This document shows positions 8,990 through 16,327 of a stretch of DNA of 21,645 bases, in pieces. This DNA is from Chrysochromulina parva (lineage: Eukaryota > Haptophyta > Prymnesiales > Chrysochromulinaceae), in contig PJAB01000724.1 of assembly GCA_002887195.1 (NCBI GenBank), positions 1 through 21,645 on the forward strand, written 5' to 3'. Numbering within the stretch: position 1 is the first letter of the stretch; each line of letters starts with the position of its first letter. Position numbers and translations under genes: made by a program. Below the pieces are notes generated by a model. The model searched no databases. It saw only the letters and a list, made by a program, of their open reading frames with translations, and was not told the origin of the DNA.

Positions 8990-11200
8990 ATGTCGACCGC
9001 GATGACGGGCACCTCACCGCGCTGGCAGGAGAAGGGCCTCTCCATCTCCTTCCGCGCGTGCCAGCTGGCGAGTATGAAGGCGGTGGCTGATGCACTCGAC
9101 GCGGGCGAGACAGCGGTCTCGCCCCAAGCTGTTGGCCACCTGGACCTCGCCGAGAATGAGCTCGAGAGCATCGAGCTACTCCGGCCTTACAGCCGCCTGC
9201 TGTCGCTCGACGTGTCTCACAACAACGTCGAGCAGCTGGTGGGATTGCCGCCCACGCTGTTGCACCTCAACGTGGCATACAATCGGCTCGAGGGCATCGA
9301 GGGGATCGGGAGCTGGGGCGGCGGGCTGCTTGAGCTCAACCTCTCGTACAACCTGCTCACGTCGCTCCAGCCGCTCGAGCAGATCACCCAGCTGCAGGTG
9401 CTGCTCGCGGGTGGCAATCGGATCTCGTCGCTCATCGGGCTTGCCGGCCTCGGTCGTCTCGAGCTGTGCGACGCGCGGTTCAATTACGTCGAGAAGACGT
9501 CGGAGCTGCGTCTGCTGTCCATGAACACCAGCCTGCGCACGCTCTCGCTCGGCGGCAACCCCGTCGCCAAGCAGCCGAGCTATCGCCCATCTCTTGCATC
9601 GATCCTCCCGGGCCTTTTGATACTCGATGGCCAGAAGATGCCGCGCTCGTCGGCGCAGCGCCAGGCGGCCGCGACCCGGCCGACGTCGCGCGACAACGCG
9701 GTGGCGGCCGCGAGCCGCCGGCACACGCGCTACGCCCAATCCGAGGCCAAGCCGCCGCCGAGCCCCGCACTCACGCTGCTGCCACAAGCGCCGGCGGCAT
9801 CCGCGGGCTCCAACTTCATGCCGGGGCGACAGATGCTCGATGCGACGGGGCTCGTGCCCGCGCTCCCGGGCGCGCGGCGCGGCGGCGCAACGGCCGCGCT
9901 CGACGCGAGCCTGCTCCGCTCGCAGGCGACCGCCTCGATGCAGTTCGTGCCCCAGGCCGTCGTCGGTGGTGGCTGGCAGTCGGCCTCCCCTTACGCGACG
10001 TCAGCGAGCAAGCGTGCCGCCGCGAGCGGCAACGTGAGCCGGGCGGGCAACGGCGGCGGCGGTGGCAGTGCCGGCAGCACGCCGCGAGTGACCGGCTGCT
10101 TGGACGGCGCCGGCAGCAGTGCGGCAGTTGCAGCGTCAGCGACACCCCGAGCGGACCCGTCCCCGCTGAGCTATGGCGTACCTCCGCCGTCAGCGAGGGT
10201 GCAGGCGGCTCTGGAGCTCGGAAAGGCCGTCGCTGCGGCTGCCAAGCTCGGCGGCAGGCTCGAGAGTCGCCAGATCGAGATCTCGCAGATCGAGATCTCG
10301 GCCGACTTGGACGAGTCCGACGGCGCCGACGAGAAGAAGCTTCGCGAACAGAAGCTCGCCCTCGCCGCGGCGGTTGCGAGCAAAGAGGCGACGATGGCGC
10401 TCAATCGCGCGCTGTCACGAGCGCAGCGCGGCACGCCAGGCCCCAACGGCCAGACGCCACTGCCGACGAACGGCGCCGTCGCGGGCGACGCGCCACCCGC
10501 TGCGCCGCCCAGTACCGCGCCGCTCAGCAGCAGCAGGGCCAGCGAGCTGCAGACGCCTGTTCATCGTGCCCCCGCAGCATTCCGATCCGGCGCTGTACTG
10601 GGCGGCGGCGGCGGCAGGAGCGCAGCCGCGCCGAGCGTGAGCACGGCGAATGCATCCTCCGACATGGCTACTCTTGGCAGCGCCCAGTACAGCGCGACCG
10701 ACGGCCATCGTGCCCAGTACAGCGCGGGCAGCGCACGGCCGGCCAACGCCCAGTACAGCGCGGCCAACGCCCAGTACGTCGCGGCGCCATCCTCGGCCGC
10801 CTCAGTGCGCCAGGCGGCGATCTTGCGTCAGGCCGGTGGGCGGACGGACATCACGACGGACGTCAAGGGGCTCGTGCGCTCGTACTCAGCCGAGGCGCTC
10901 AAGCCGGGCCTCATACGCTCCAAGTCTGCGGAGGCGATCCGACATGGAGCCATCCGACTCACGCGTCAGGTGGCATCCGGGGGACTGGCCGCAAACCTCT
11001 CGCCACCGCTCCTTCGCCCGAACTCGTCGCGCGCCGCCGCGGGTGCCGCGACCGAGCGCGCGCCCGCCTCCGCCGCCTCTGCTGAGCGTGGTCTGATGGA
11101 GGTCGCTATGGAGCTCGGGAGCGAGATCCGGGTGCTCAAGGGCCTCTTTAAGCCCTCCGAAGGGCCGGCGACGCTCCTCGAGTCGCTGTTGAAGCTCTGA
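8990..11200 (+). CDS. Leucine-rich repeat protein (SDS22-like LRRs) with long disordered tail
   Basis: The chosen ATG at 8990 gives 736 residues; the frame is open upstream only from a GTG at 8936. Residues about 48-215 hold six to seven LRRs of the SDS22 type (HLDLAENELESI, SLDVSHNNVEQL, HLNVAYNRLEGI, ELNLSYNLLTSL, VLLAGGNRISSL, TLSLGGNPV). They close with a cap-like end, where a NPV-YRPSLASILPGLLILDG stretch fits the LRR caps of U2A'- and axoneme-type proteins. The rest is Ala/Ser/Pro-rich and disordered, with a charged helix (DEKKLREQKLALAAAVASK), an AQYSA repeat and two RSxSAEA motifs, ending in a short helix (LLESLLKL). Such proteins bind partners through the LRR face, often at flagella or centrosomes; for this one the partner and location are unknown. 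No intron is apparent. Confidence 0.85.
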   Translation: MSTAMTGTSPRWQEKGLSISFRACQLASMKAVADALDAGETAVSPQAVGHLDLAENELESIELLRPYSRLLSLDVSHNNVEQLVGLPPTLLHLNVAYNRLEGIEGIGSWGGGLLELNLSYNLLTSLQPLEQITQLQVLLAGGNRISSLIGLAGLGRLELCDARFNYVEKTSELRLLSMNTSLRTLSLGGNPVAKQPSYRPSLASILPGLLILDGQKMPRSSAQRQAAATRPTSRDNAVAAASRRHTRYAQSEAKPPPSPALTLLPQAPAASAGSNFMPGRQMLDATGLVPALPGARRGGATAALDASLLRSQATASMQFVPQAVVGGGWQSASPYATSASKRAAASGNVSRAGNGGGGGSAGSTPRVTGCLDGAGSSAAVAASATPRADPSPLSYGVPPPSARVQAALELGKAVAAAAKLGGRLESRQIEISQIEISADLDESDGADEKKLREQKLALAAAVASKEATMALNRALSRAQRGTPGPNGQTPLPTNGAVAGDAPPAAPPSTAPLSSSRASELQTPVHRAPAAFRSGAVLGGGGGRSAAAPSVSTANASSDMATLGSAQYSATDGHRAQYSAGSARPANAQYSAANAQYVAAPSSAASVRQAAILRQAGGRTDITTDVKGLVRSYSAEALKPGLIRSKSAEAIRHGAIRLTRQVASGGLAANLSPPLLRPNSSRAAAGAATERAPASAASAERGLMEVAMELGSEIRVLKGLFKPSEGPATLLESLLKL
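10272..10301 (+). repeat. 15-bp tandem duplication (QIEIS twice)
   Basis: The unit cagatcgagatctcg occurs twice head to tail and encodes QIEISQIEIS, just ahead of an acidic stretch in the LRR protein. Each unit contains the palindrome cgagatctcg. Confidence 0.9.
10507..10782 (+). repeat. Dispersed 15-bp unit (gcccagtacagcgcg), direct and inverted copies
   Basis: Direct copies lie at about 10682, 10710, 10748 and 10769 (read as AQYSA; the last is degenerate). One direct copy with a single interior mismatch lies at 10507 in another frame (read as PSTAP). One inverted copy lies at 10589-10603 (ggcgctgtactgggc, read as GAVLG). All are inside the LRR gene. Confidence 0.85.
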
Positions 11201-12090
11201 GCATCGCGCGCTGCATCGGGCGCCGCCCAGTCCGCCCTCCCCTCGTTTTGGGGGGGCGAAGGCGAAGGTTGGGGGAGGGGAGGCGGGCAGGAGGCATAGG
11301 CGCCATTGCGAGGTCAGCGGCCGGAGGCGCCCAGGCGCCGCTGACCATGCGAGGCTCGCGCCCTCAATCGCGCCCACCATGGCGCCCACCTTGCCCGGAG
11401 AGCATGCATGCAACCACCAATATGGGCGACTCACGTGACTGTGCCGTGGGTCCGCTCCCCTCAATAATATCGCTCGAGACCGTCACCGTGCGGGTGCGCA
11501 ACGTGTGATTCGCCCTCCGGCCCCTCGTCGCTGTGCCTCGGTCCCCCGTGATATTGCCCGAAGTATTGCGCGCCCGGGGGCCGCCCGGCCACGGCGCGTC
11601 ACCTCCAAAGTCCAAACAGGGATCAGGGTCGTGTCCGGGCGGTGCGGGGTCGGAATAAGCGTCAATCTATCCGCTATCGCCTATCCCGCTCGTATCCGCG
11701 TTCGTAATAACTCCTCAACAGTTCTTTGAGTGGTGAAGAGCGTTAAAACTCGACTTGCGTAAACCGGATCTTCCACGACCGTACTCGGCACTGCCGCACG
11801 TACCAAGTTAGCGTGGCCAGCCAGGAATTCATGAACCATCAACACGCCCGGAACTGTCGTGTGTCGATTGACGGATTTGCATTTCGTGACGAAGCAACCG
11901 TGTACCGTCGCTCATCGGCTTCGGACTTCTGTGCCGCCACATGCAAGGTACCTCGCCGATCGCACGCCCCCCGTGTGACACGGGGCGCTCCATGCGGGGA
12001 CGCGTGCTAGCCCGGCGGCGCGCCGCGCGCGTGCGCAAGTGTTCCGTGGCCTCGCTCCTGGCTCGCTCGCCCGCAGCCTACAGGTGAAGG
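11201..12090. other. Intergenic between convergent LRR and glycosyltransferase genes
   Basis: At 890 bp this is the longest gene-free stretch in the window. Open frames here are short, lack family features and overlap on both strands, so none is called. A G-rich tract lies at 11250-11290 on the + strand. From about 11640 to 11760 the sequence is visibly less GC-rich, with small repeats such as tatccgc and tatccc. No tRNA or snRNA pattern was recognised. It should hold the 3' ends of both flanking transcripts. Confidence 0.5.
11250..11291 (+). other. G-rich tract, possible G-quadruplex
   Basis: Runs of seven, five, four and three G lie within about 42 nt, starting about 50 nt after the LRR stop codon and on the same strand as that gene. 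The tract would therefore be in its 3' UTR or terminator. This is sequence pattern only. Confidence 0.5.
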
Positions 12091-13680
12091 TTACAGGTAC
12101 TCGAGGACGTAGTTATCGAGGAGGTAGACGCCGATCTTGAAGGAGCGCTTCGTGTAGGAGCGCACGACCCAGTAGGCGCACAGCGTGCCCAGGATGGCGC
12201 GCAGCAGGCTGTCGAGTGCCCCCATGATGGTGGCCCGCACCTGCCGGTTCGGAAGGTTTGCGTGGATGGTCTCCTTGTACTGGCGAACGAGCTCATTGGT
12301 CGCATCGCGCCAGGAGGCCTTGACTGGCTCACGCTGCAGGCGTGCCTTGGCCGCCGGGCTCGCCGCGTCGCGCATCGCGTGCAGCAGCCCCTCGGCATTG
12401 CCCTCGTCGTAGATCCACGCGTCGGGCACGCGCCATGTGGCCGTCGCCGACGCCCATAGCTCGTCGAAGACCCCACAGTGCGGCAACACCGCGGGAGTTC
12501 CACAGGCGAGAGCCTCGAGCACGGTGAGGCCGTACGTCTCCGAGGTGGAGCAGGTGACGAAGACGTCGGCGGCGCGGTAGAGCGGCGGCAGCTGCGTGTT
12601 GGGCACGTTGCCCAGGAAGCTGACCGGCAGCTGATGCTTCTCAGCGTACTGTTGCAGGCTCTTCATGGACGGCCCGTCACCGCACACGAGCAGATGCACC
12701 TGCCGCGTGCCGTCCAGCGAGAGCTTGCCGCTGGTAGTGCTCCCGCGAGCGACGGCGCCGCCGCCCTGGAGCGCCGCGAGCGCCTCGAGTGCGTGCATCG
12801 TTCCTTTTTCGGGCGCGAGGCGCTGCACCATGAGCAGGACACACGCCGGCTCCTCACCCGCGCGCCCGAGGCCGCAGCGCTCGAGGAGCGCGGCGCGCTC
12901 GGCGGCACGTTGCTTGTCGGGGTCGTCCGAGTCGAGCGTGAAGCGCTCGTCGGCCACGCCCGACGGGATGCGGTGCCGCGCCCCTTGCAGGTATCCATCC
13001 TCCTTGCAGATGTGCTGGTCGAGGAAGGTGAGCGTCGGCGCCGCGTTGCACTGCGCCAAGAGCTTGCACGGCAGCTTGGTGATGAGCCAATACATGCACC
13101 AGCCAAAGTTCGCGAGCGCGCGCGCCTTGACGTACTCGTAGATGTAGTACTCCATGTCGACGTGGTGGCTCACGTAGCAGGGGATGCGCCGCCACGCCGT
13201 CACCGGCAGGATGGCCCAGCAGATGTTGGACGGGCACACGATGTGCACGAGGTCCCACTGCTTAGCGCTCAGGTACCAGGCGAGCTTGACGCCCGCATTG
13301 TACGCCATCTTGTTCTTCATGTTGTACGGGTTGCAGATGCACGGCAGGTTCGGGTGGTCGAAGGACGTCTCGACCTCGCGCACCGACGAGGTGCAGAAGA
13401 CGTGGACCTCGTGGCCGTCGCGCCGCATGAAGTCGACGTACTGCCGGAAGCGGAAGGCGATGCCGTGGGTCTGTGGCGGCATGTAGTCGGTAACGATGAG
13501 GATGCGCAGGTTGGCCTTGGGCTCGTACGACGATGCCGCGCCGAAGAGCCGTGCGATCCCGCGAGCGATCATCGCCGCCCCCACGACCACGTAGCCGATC
13601 GCTAGCCGCGGAATGAGGAGCACTAGAGCTGCGGGCATCGGGCCCCAGCCCTTGAGGTCCTGCCACAACTGGCTGCTCAT
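12091..13680 (-). CDS. Membrane-anchored GT4-family glycosyltransferase, possibly SQD2-like
   Basis: The ATG at 13680 gives 529 residues; the frame stays open upstream, but only over the divergent promoter and the PCCA start, so that extension is rejected. A hydrophobic segment (about residues 15-38) is followed by a GT-B N-terminal domain opening RILIVTDYMPPQTHGIAF, then CYVSHHVDMEYYIYEY in the acceptor region. The C-terminal GT4 domain has VQRLAPEKG, LLVCGDGP, VSFLGNVPN and the EX7E nucleotide-sugar motif (E381 and E389 in SETYGLTVLEAL). A second hydrophobic segment lies near the C-terminus. GT4 enzymes transfer a sugar from a nucleotide-sugar with retention. The RFRQYVDFMRRDGHEV stretch recalls the sulfolipid synthase SQD2, so a glycolipid role is plausible, but the substrate is not proved. 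No intron is apparent. Confidence 0.85.
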   Translation of the reverse strand: MSSQLWQDLKGWGPMPAALVLLIPRLAIGYVVVGAAMIARGIARLFGAASSYEPKANLRILIVTDYMPPQTHGIAFRFRQYVDFMRRDGHEVHVFCTSSVREVETSFDHPNLPCICNPYNMKNKMAYNAGVKLAWYLSAKQWDLVHIVCPSNICWAILPVTAWRRIPCYVSHHVDMEYYIYEYVKARALANFGWCMYWLITKLPCKLLAQCNAAPTLTFLDQHICKEDGYLQGARHRIPSGVADERFTLDSDDPDKQRAAERAALLERCGLGRAGEEPACVLLMVQRLAPEKGTMHALEALAALQGGGAVARGSTTSGKLSLDGTRQVHLLVCGDGPSMKSLQQYAEKHQLPVSFLGNVPNTQLPPLYRAADVFVTCSTSETYGLTVLEALACGTPAVLPHCGVFDELWASATATWRVPDAWIYDEGNAEGLLHAMRDAASPAAKARLQREPVKASWRDATNELVRQYKETIHANLPNRQVRATIMGALDSLLRAILGTLCAYWVVRSYTKRSFKIGVYLLDNYVLEYL

Positions 13681-13933
13681 CGTGGCTTCTCTTTCGGCGC
13701 ACGCAGAGTTCGTCGGGTGGACCTCCGCGAGGGTTACGCGAGATCCCAAACGCGTTGTTTGCCCGTCGGCGCTTCCGGTTTCCCACGGCAGGCCGTCCAT
13801 ACATGTACATGTAAAAATCCATTCGAATCTCAACACATCCGTGAACTGCGACGAGGGCTTGACGAATTTGACGTGTCGAAGACTGTGATGAGGACCGAGT
13901 TGGCCGCCGCCGCCGCCGCCGTTCCGACGAGTC
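13681..13933. promoter_or_regulatory. Divergent promoter between glycosyltransferase and PCCA
   Basis: These 253 bp separate two ATGs facing away from each other, so they must hold both 5' UTRs and promoters. A perfect 14-bp palindrome, tacatgtacatgta, lies at 13800-13813, almost exactly at the midpoint. A GCC run (about 13903-13920) precedes the PCCA start. Confidence 0.65.
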
Positions 13934-16327
13934 ATGGCGCCGCCGCCGTTCCGCTCGCTGCTCGTGGCTAACCGCGGGGAGATCGCCTGCCGCATTATGC
14001 GCACGGCCAAACGGCTAGGCATGCGTACGATCGGCGTGTACAGCGAGCCCGATGCTCGTGCGCCGCATGTGGCGATGGCCGACGAGGCCATCTGCATCGG
14101 TTCGGCCGCCTCGGCAGACTCGTATCTGCGCATCGACCGGCTGATCGACGCGATCAAGAAGACGGGTGCCGAGGCGGTGCACCCGGGCTACGGCTTCCTC
14201 TCCGAGCGAGCCGCCTTCTGCGAGGCCGTAGAGGCCGCGGGCGCCGCCTTCGTCGGGCCAACGGCGCACGCAATCCGTGCGATGGGCGACAAGATCGAGT
14301 CCAAGCTGCTCGCTCAGGCCGCGGGCGTGAGCACGATCCCTGGCGTGCTCGCGGTCATGAAGACAGCCGAGGAGGCCGTCGCCGTCGCCAACAAGGTCGG
14401 CTATCCGGTCATGCTCAAGGCGTCGGCGGGCGGCGGGGGCAAGGGCATGCGCATCGCGTACAACGACGCGGAGGCGGCGAGCGGCTTCGCGCTCTCGGCG
14501 GCCGAGGCGGCCGCCTCCTTTGGCGACGACCGCATCTTCGTCGAACGCTACGTCGAGAAGCCACGCCACGTCGAGATCCAGCTGATCGCCGATACGTTCG
14601 GCAACACGGTGTACCTGCCACCACGCGACTGCTCAATCCAGCGGCGCAACCAGAAGGTGGTCGAGGAGGCGCCCGCGCCGCACCTGTCCGAGGCGACCGT
14701 GCGCGCGATGGGCGAGGAGGCGGTCGCACTCGCCAAGGCGGTCGGCTACCGCTCGGCGGGTACTGTCGAGTTCCTCGTCGACGCGCAGCAGCGGCACTAC
14801 TTTCTCGAAATGAACACGCGGCTCCAGGTGGAGCATCCGGTGACCGAGATGGTGACGGGCCTCGATCTCGTCGAGGTGATGCTCCAAGTGGCGGCGCGCC
14901 AGCCGCTCCCGTTTGCGCAGGCCGACGTCCTCGCGCGCGGTTGGAGCTTTGAGTGCCGCGTGTACGCCGAGGACCCTCTGCGGGGGTTCTTGCCCTCGGT
15001 GGGCACGCTTGCGCGGTACGTGCCCCCGGACGAGGCTGCGGTGGTGGCGGCGGCGGGATGCGAAGGCACGGTGCGCGTGGACGATGGCGTCGTCGAGGGC
15101 GGCGAGATCTCCGTCCACTACGACCCGATGATTGCCAAGCTCATCACGCACGGCGCGAGCCGCGACGAGGCGCGGCGCCTCATGCTGCATGCGCTCGCCC
15201 GTTACCAAATTAGGGGCGATGGGCTGCGGCACAACCTCAACTTTCTGCACACGCTCCTCGACCACCCGCGGTTTGCGCGGGGCGAGGTGACCGCCGCCTT
15301 CATCCCCGAGGAGTTCCCTGCGAGCCTCGCCTGCGCGCATGCAAGTGCTCACCACAGCGCCCCACCCCTCTCCGCACAGGTGACCACCGCCTTCATCCCC
15401 GAGGAGTTCCCCGACGGCTACGACGGGCACGTGCTCACGCCCAGCCAAAAGTGTGAGCTGCTCGCGTGCGCGGCGGCGCTGGAGCTGGCCGCCGAGCTAC
15501 GCGCCACTGCGCCTGCGCCGCCCGCGCCCGGTGCGAGCCCTGCCTCCGCTCTACTGCACGCCGTCGACTCGGTGGCCCTCAGCACCAACCTGTGGGCGCG
15601 CCTCGAGAGTGAGGGCGCCGCTGCCGAGCAGCAGCTCACAGTCACGCTCGATCCAGCCGTTGGGGTTTCGGCCGGCTCGCTGCTGCCGCCGGGCATGAGG
15701 CTGCTCGTCCAAGGAGCGCCCGCGACGGCGCGCGGCTCGTCGGCGGCAGACCCCGACGGGTCGGCGCCCACGACGGCGCCACCCTCGGCGCCAGCCTCGT
15801 GGAGTCGGCTGCTCACGCTCTCAAGCACAGGCCTCGGGCCCGGGGGCTTGTTCGAGGCACGTGCGCAGACTCTGCCGCTCGAGGAGCCCAAGGAGGGGGA
15901 CGGCGGCCATGGCCATGAGGAGAGCGACCCGCTTGCCGGTGGCACCGCCCTCGCTGTGCAGGTGCTCGAGAGGCGCACGCAGGGCTGGCTGCTCAGCGCC
16001 TTCGGCACGACGTACGAGGTGCTGACACGCGCGCCGCGCGTGGCGGAGCTCTCGCGCCACCTGAAGCCGCCTCCGCGCTCGCTGCTCGACAATGCCTTGC
16101 TCTCGCCCATGCCGGGAAAGCTGGTCTCGGTCGCCGTGTCGGAGGGTCAGGTCGTCTTTCTCGGGCAGGCCCTGTGCGTCGTCGAGGCGATGAAGATGCA
16201 GAATGTGCTCACCGCTCGGCGTGATGGCGTCGTGCGCACTCTGCTCGCGCAACCGGGGGCAATCCTCTCGGCCGATCAGCCCATCATCGTCTTCGACGAG
16301 GCGCGCGTCGAGCAGCCCGCAGCGTGA
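13934..16327 (+). CDS. PCCA: Propionyl-CoA carboxylase alpha subunit (biotin-containing), two exons
   Basis: The enzyme carboxylates propionyl-CoA to methylmalonyl-CoA with a beta subunit, in breakdown of odd-chain fatty acids and Val, Ile, Met and Thr. Exons 13934-15286 and 15380-16327 give 766 residues. Visible are the biotin carboxylase start (LLVANRGEIACRIMRTAKRL), the ATP-grasp Gly-rich loop KASAGGGGKGMRIA (from about residue 162), SIQRRNQKVVEEAP, and the active-site stretch EMNTRLQVEHPVTE (N294, R296). PCC-type BT-domain motifs (PDGYDGHVLT, then FGTTYEVLTR) and the biotinyl site EAMKM (Lys 723 after splicing) follow. The PCC-type middle favours PCCA over MCCC1 or pyruvate carboxylase. 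Only about seven residues precede the carboxylase domain, and an in-frame stop lies at 13889-13891, so no mitochondrial presequence is visible. The BT-domain region has a long low-complexity insert. Confidence 0.92.
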   Translation: MAPPPFRSLLVANRGEIACRIMRTAKRLGMRTIGVYSEPDARAPHVAMADEAICIGSAASADSYLRIDRLIDAIKKTGAEAVHPGYGFLSERAAFCEAVEAAGAAFVGPTAHAIRAMGDKIESKLLAQAAGVSTIPGVLAVMKTAEEAVAVANKVGYPVMLKASAGGGGKGMRIAYNDAEAASGFALSAAEAAASFGDDRIFVERYVEKPRHVEIQLIADTFGNTVYLPPRDCSIQRRNQKVVEEAPAPHLSEATVRAMGEEAVALAKAVGYRSAGTVEFLVDAQQRHYFLEMNTRLQVEHPVTEMVTGLDLVEVMLQVAARQPLPFAQADVLARGWSFECRVYAEDPLRGFLPSVGTLARYVPPDEAAVVAAAGCEGTVRVDDGVVEGGEISVHYDPMIAKLITHGASRDEARRLMLHALARYQIRGDGLRHNLNFLHTLLDHPRFARGEVTAAFIPEEFPASLACAHASAHHSAPPLSAQVTTAFIPEEFPDGYDGHVLTPSQKCELLACAAALELAAELRATAPAPPAPGASPASALLHAVDSVALSTNLWARLESEGAAAEQQLTVTLDPAVGVSAGSLLPPGMRLLVQGAPATARGSSAADPDGSAPTTAPPSAPASWSRLLTLSSTGLGPGGLFEARAQTLPLEEPKEGDGGHGHEESDPLAGGTALAVQVLERRTQGWLLSAFGTTYEVLTRAPRVAELSRHLKPPPRSLLDNALLSPMPGKLVSVAVSEGQVVFLGQALCVVEAMKMQNVLTARRDGVVRTLLAQPGAILSADQPIIVFDEARVEQPAA
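15287..15379 (+). other. 93-nt in-frame intron in PCCA flanked by a direct repeat
   Basis: The donor is GAG|GTGACC and the acceptor is CTCTCCGCACAG|GTGACC with a pyrimidine-rich tract before it. Bases 15285-15318 and 15378-15411 are copies (34 nt, one mismatch). The unspliced frame stays open and would insert 31 residues, duplicating TAFIPEEFP. Spliced, RGEVTTAFIPEEFPDGYDGH aligns without gaps with the family pattern (human PCCA has [20 protein letters not shown] here). The phase is 0. An in-frame protein insertion is the alternative. Confidence 0.85.

Noticed and set aside
9466..11085. 539-residue frame overlapping the LRR gene
   Set aside because: It is an Arg/Gly/Ala-rich shadow in another frame. 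The LRR motifs and tail repeats are in the 8990 frame.
11201..12090. tRNA, snRNA or spliced-leader gene in the long gene-free stretch
   Set aside because: No T-loop-like GTTCRANNC with matching acceptor arms and no recognisable snRNA core was found by eye. A covariance-model scan would be decisive.
13681..14157. N-terminal extension of the glycosyltransferase to 14157
   Set aside because: It would run across the divergent promoter and over the start of PCCA on the other strand. The added residues have no domain, and the ATG at 13680 leaves a natural short N-terminus plus membrane anchor.
15319..15377. Resemblance of gctcaccacagcgcc in the PCCA intron to the DENN 15-mer
   Set aside because: Only about 12 of 15 bases match, and GC-rich words of this kind are common here. 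It is too weak to claim that the fillers derive from the repeat.
14633..15448. Antisense 271-residue frame in PCCA
   Set aside because: It is a shadow of the strongly conserved biotin carboxylase coding strand and has no domain of its own.
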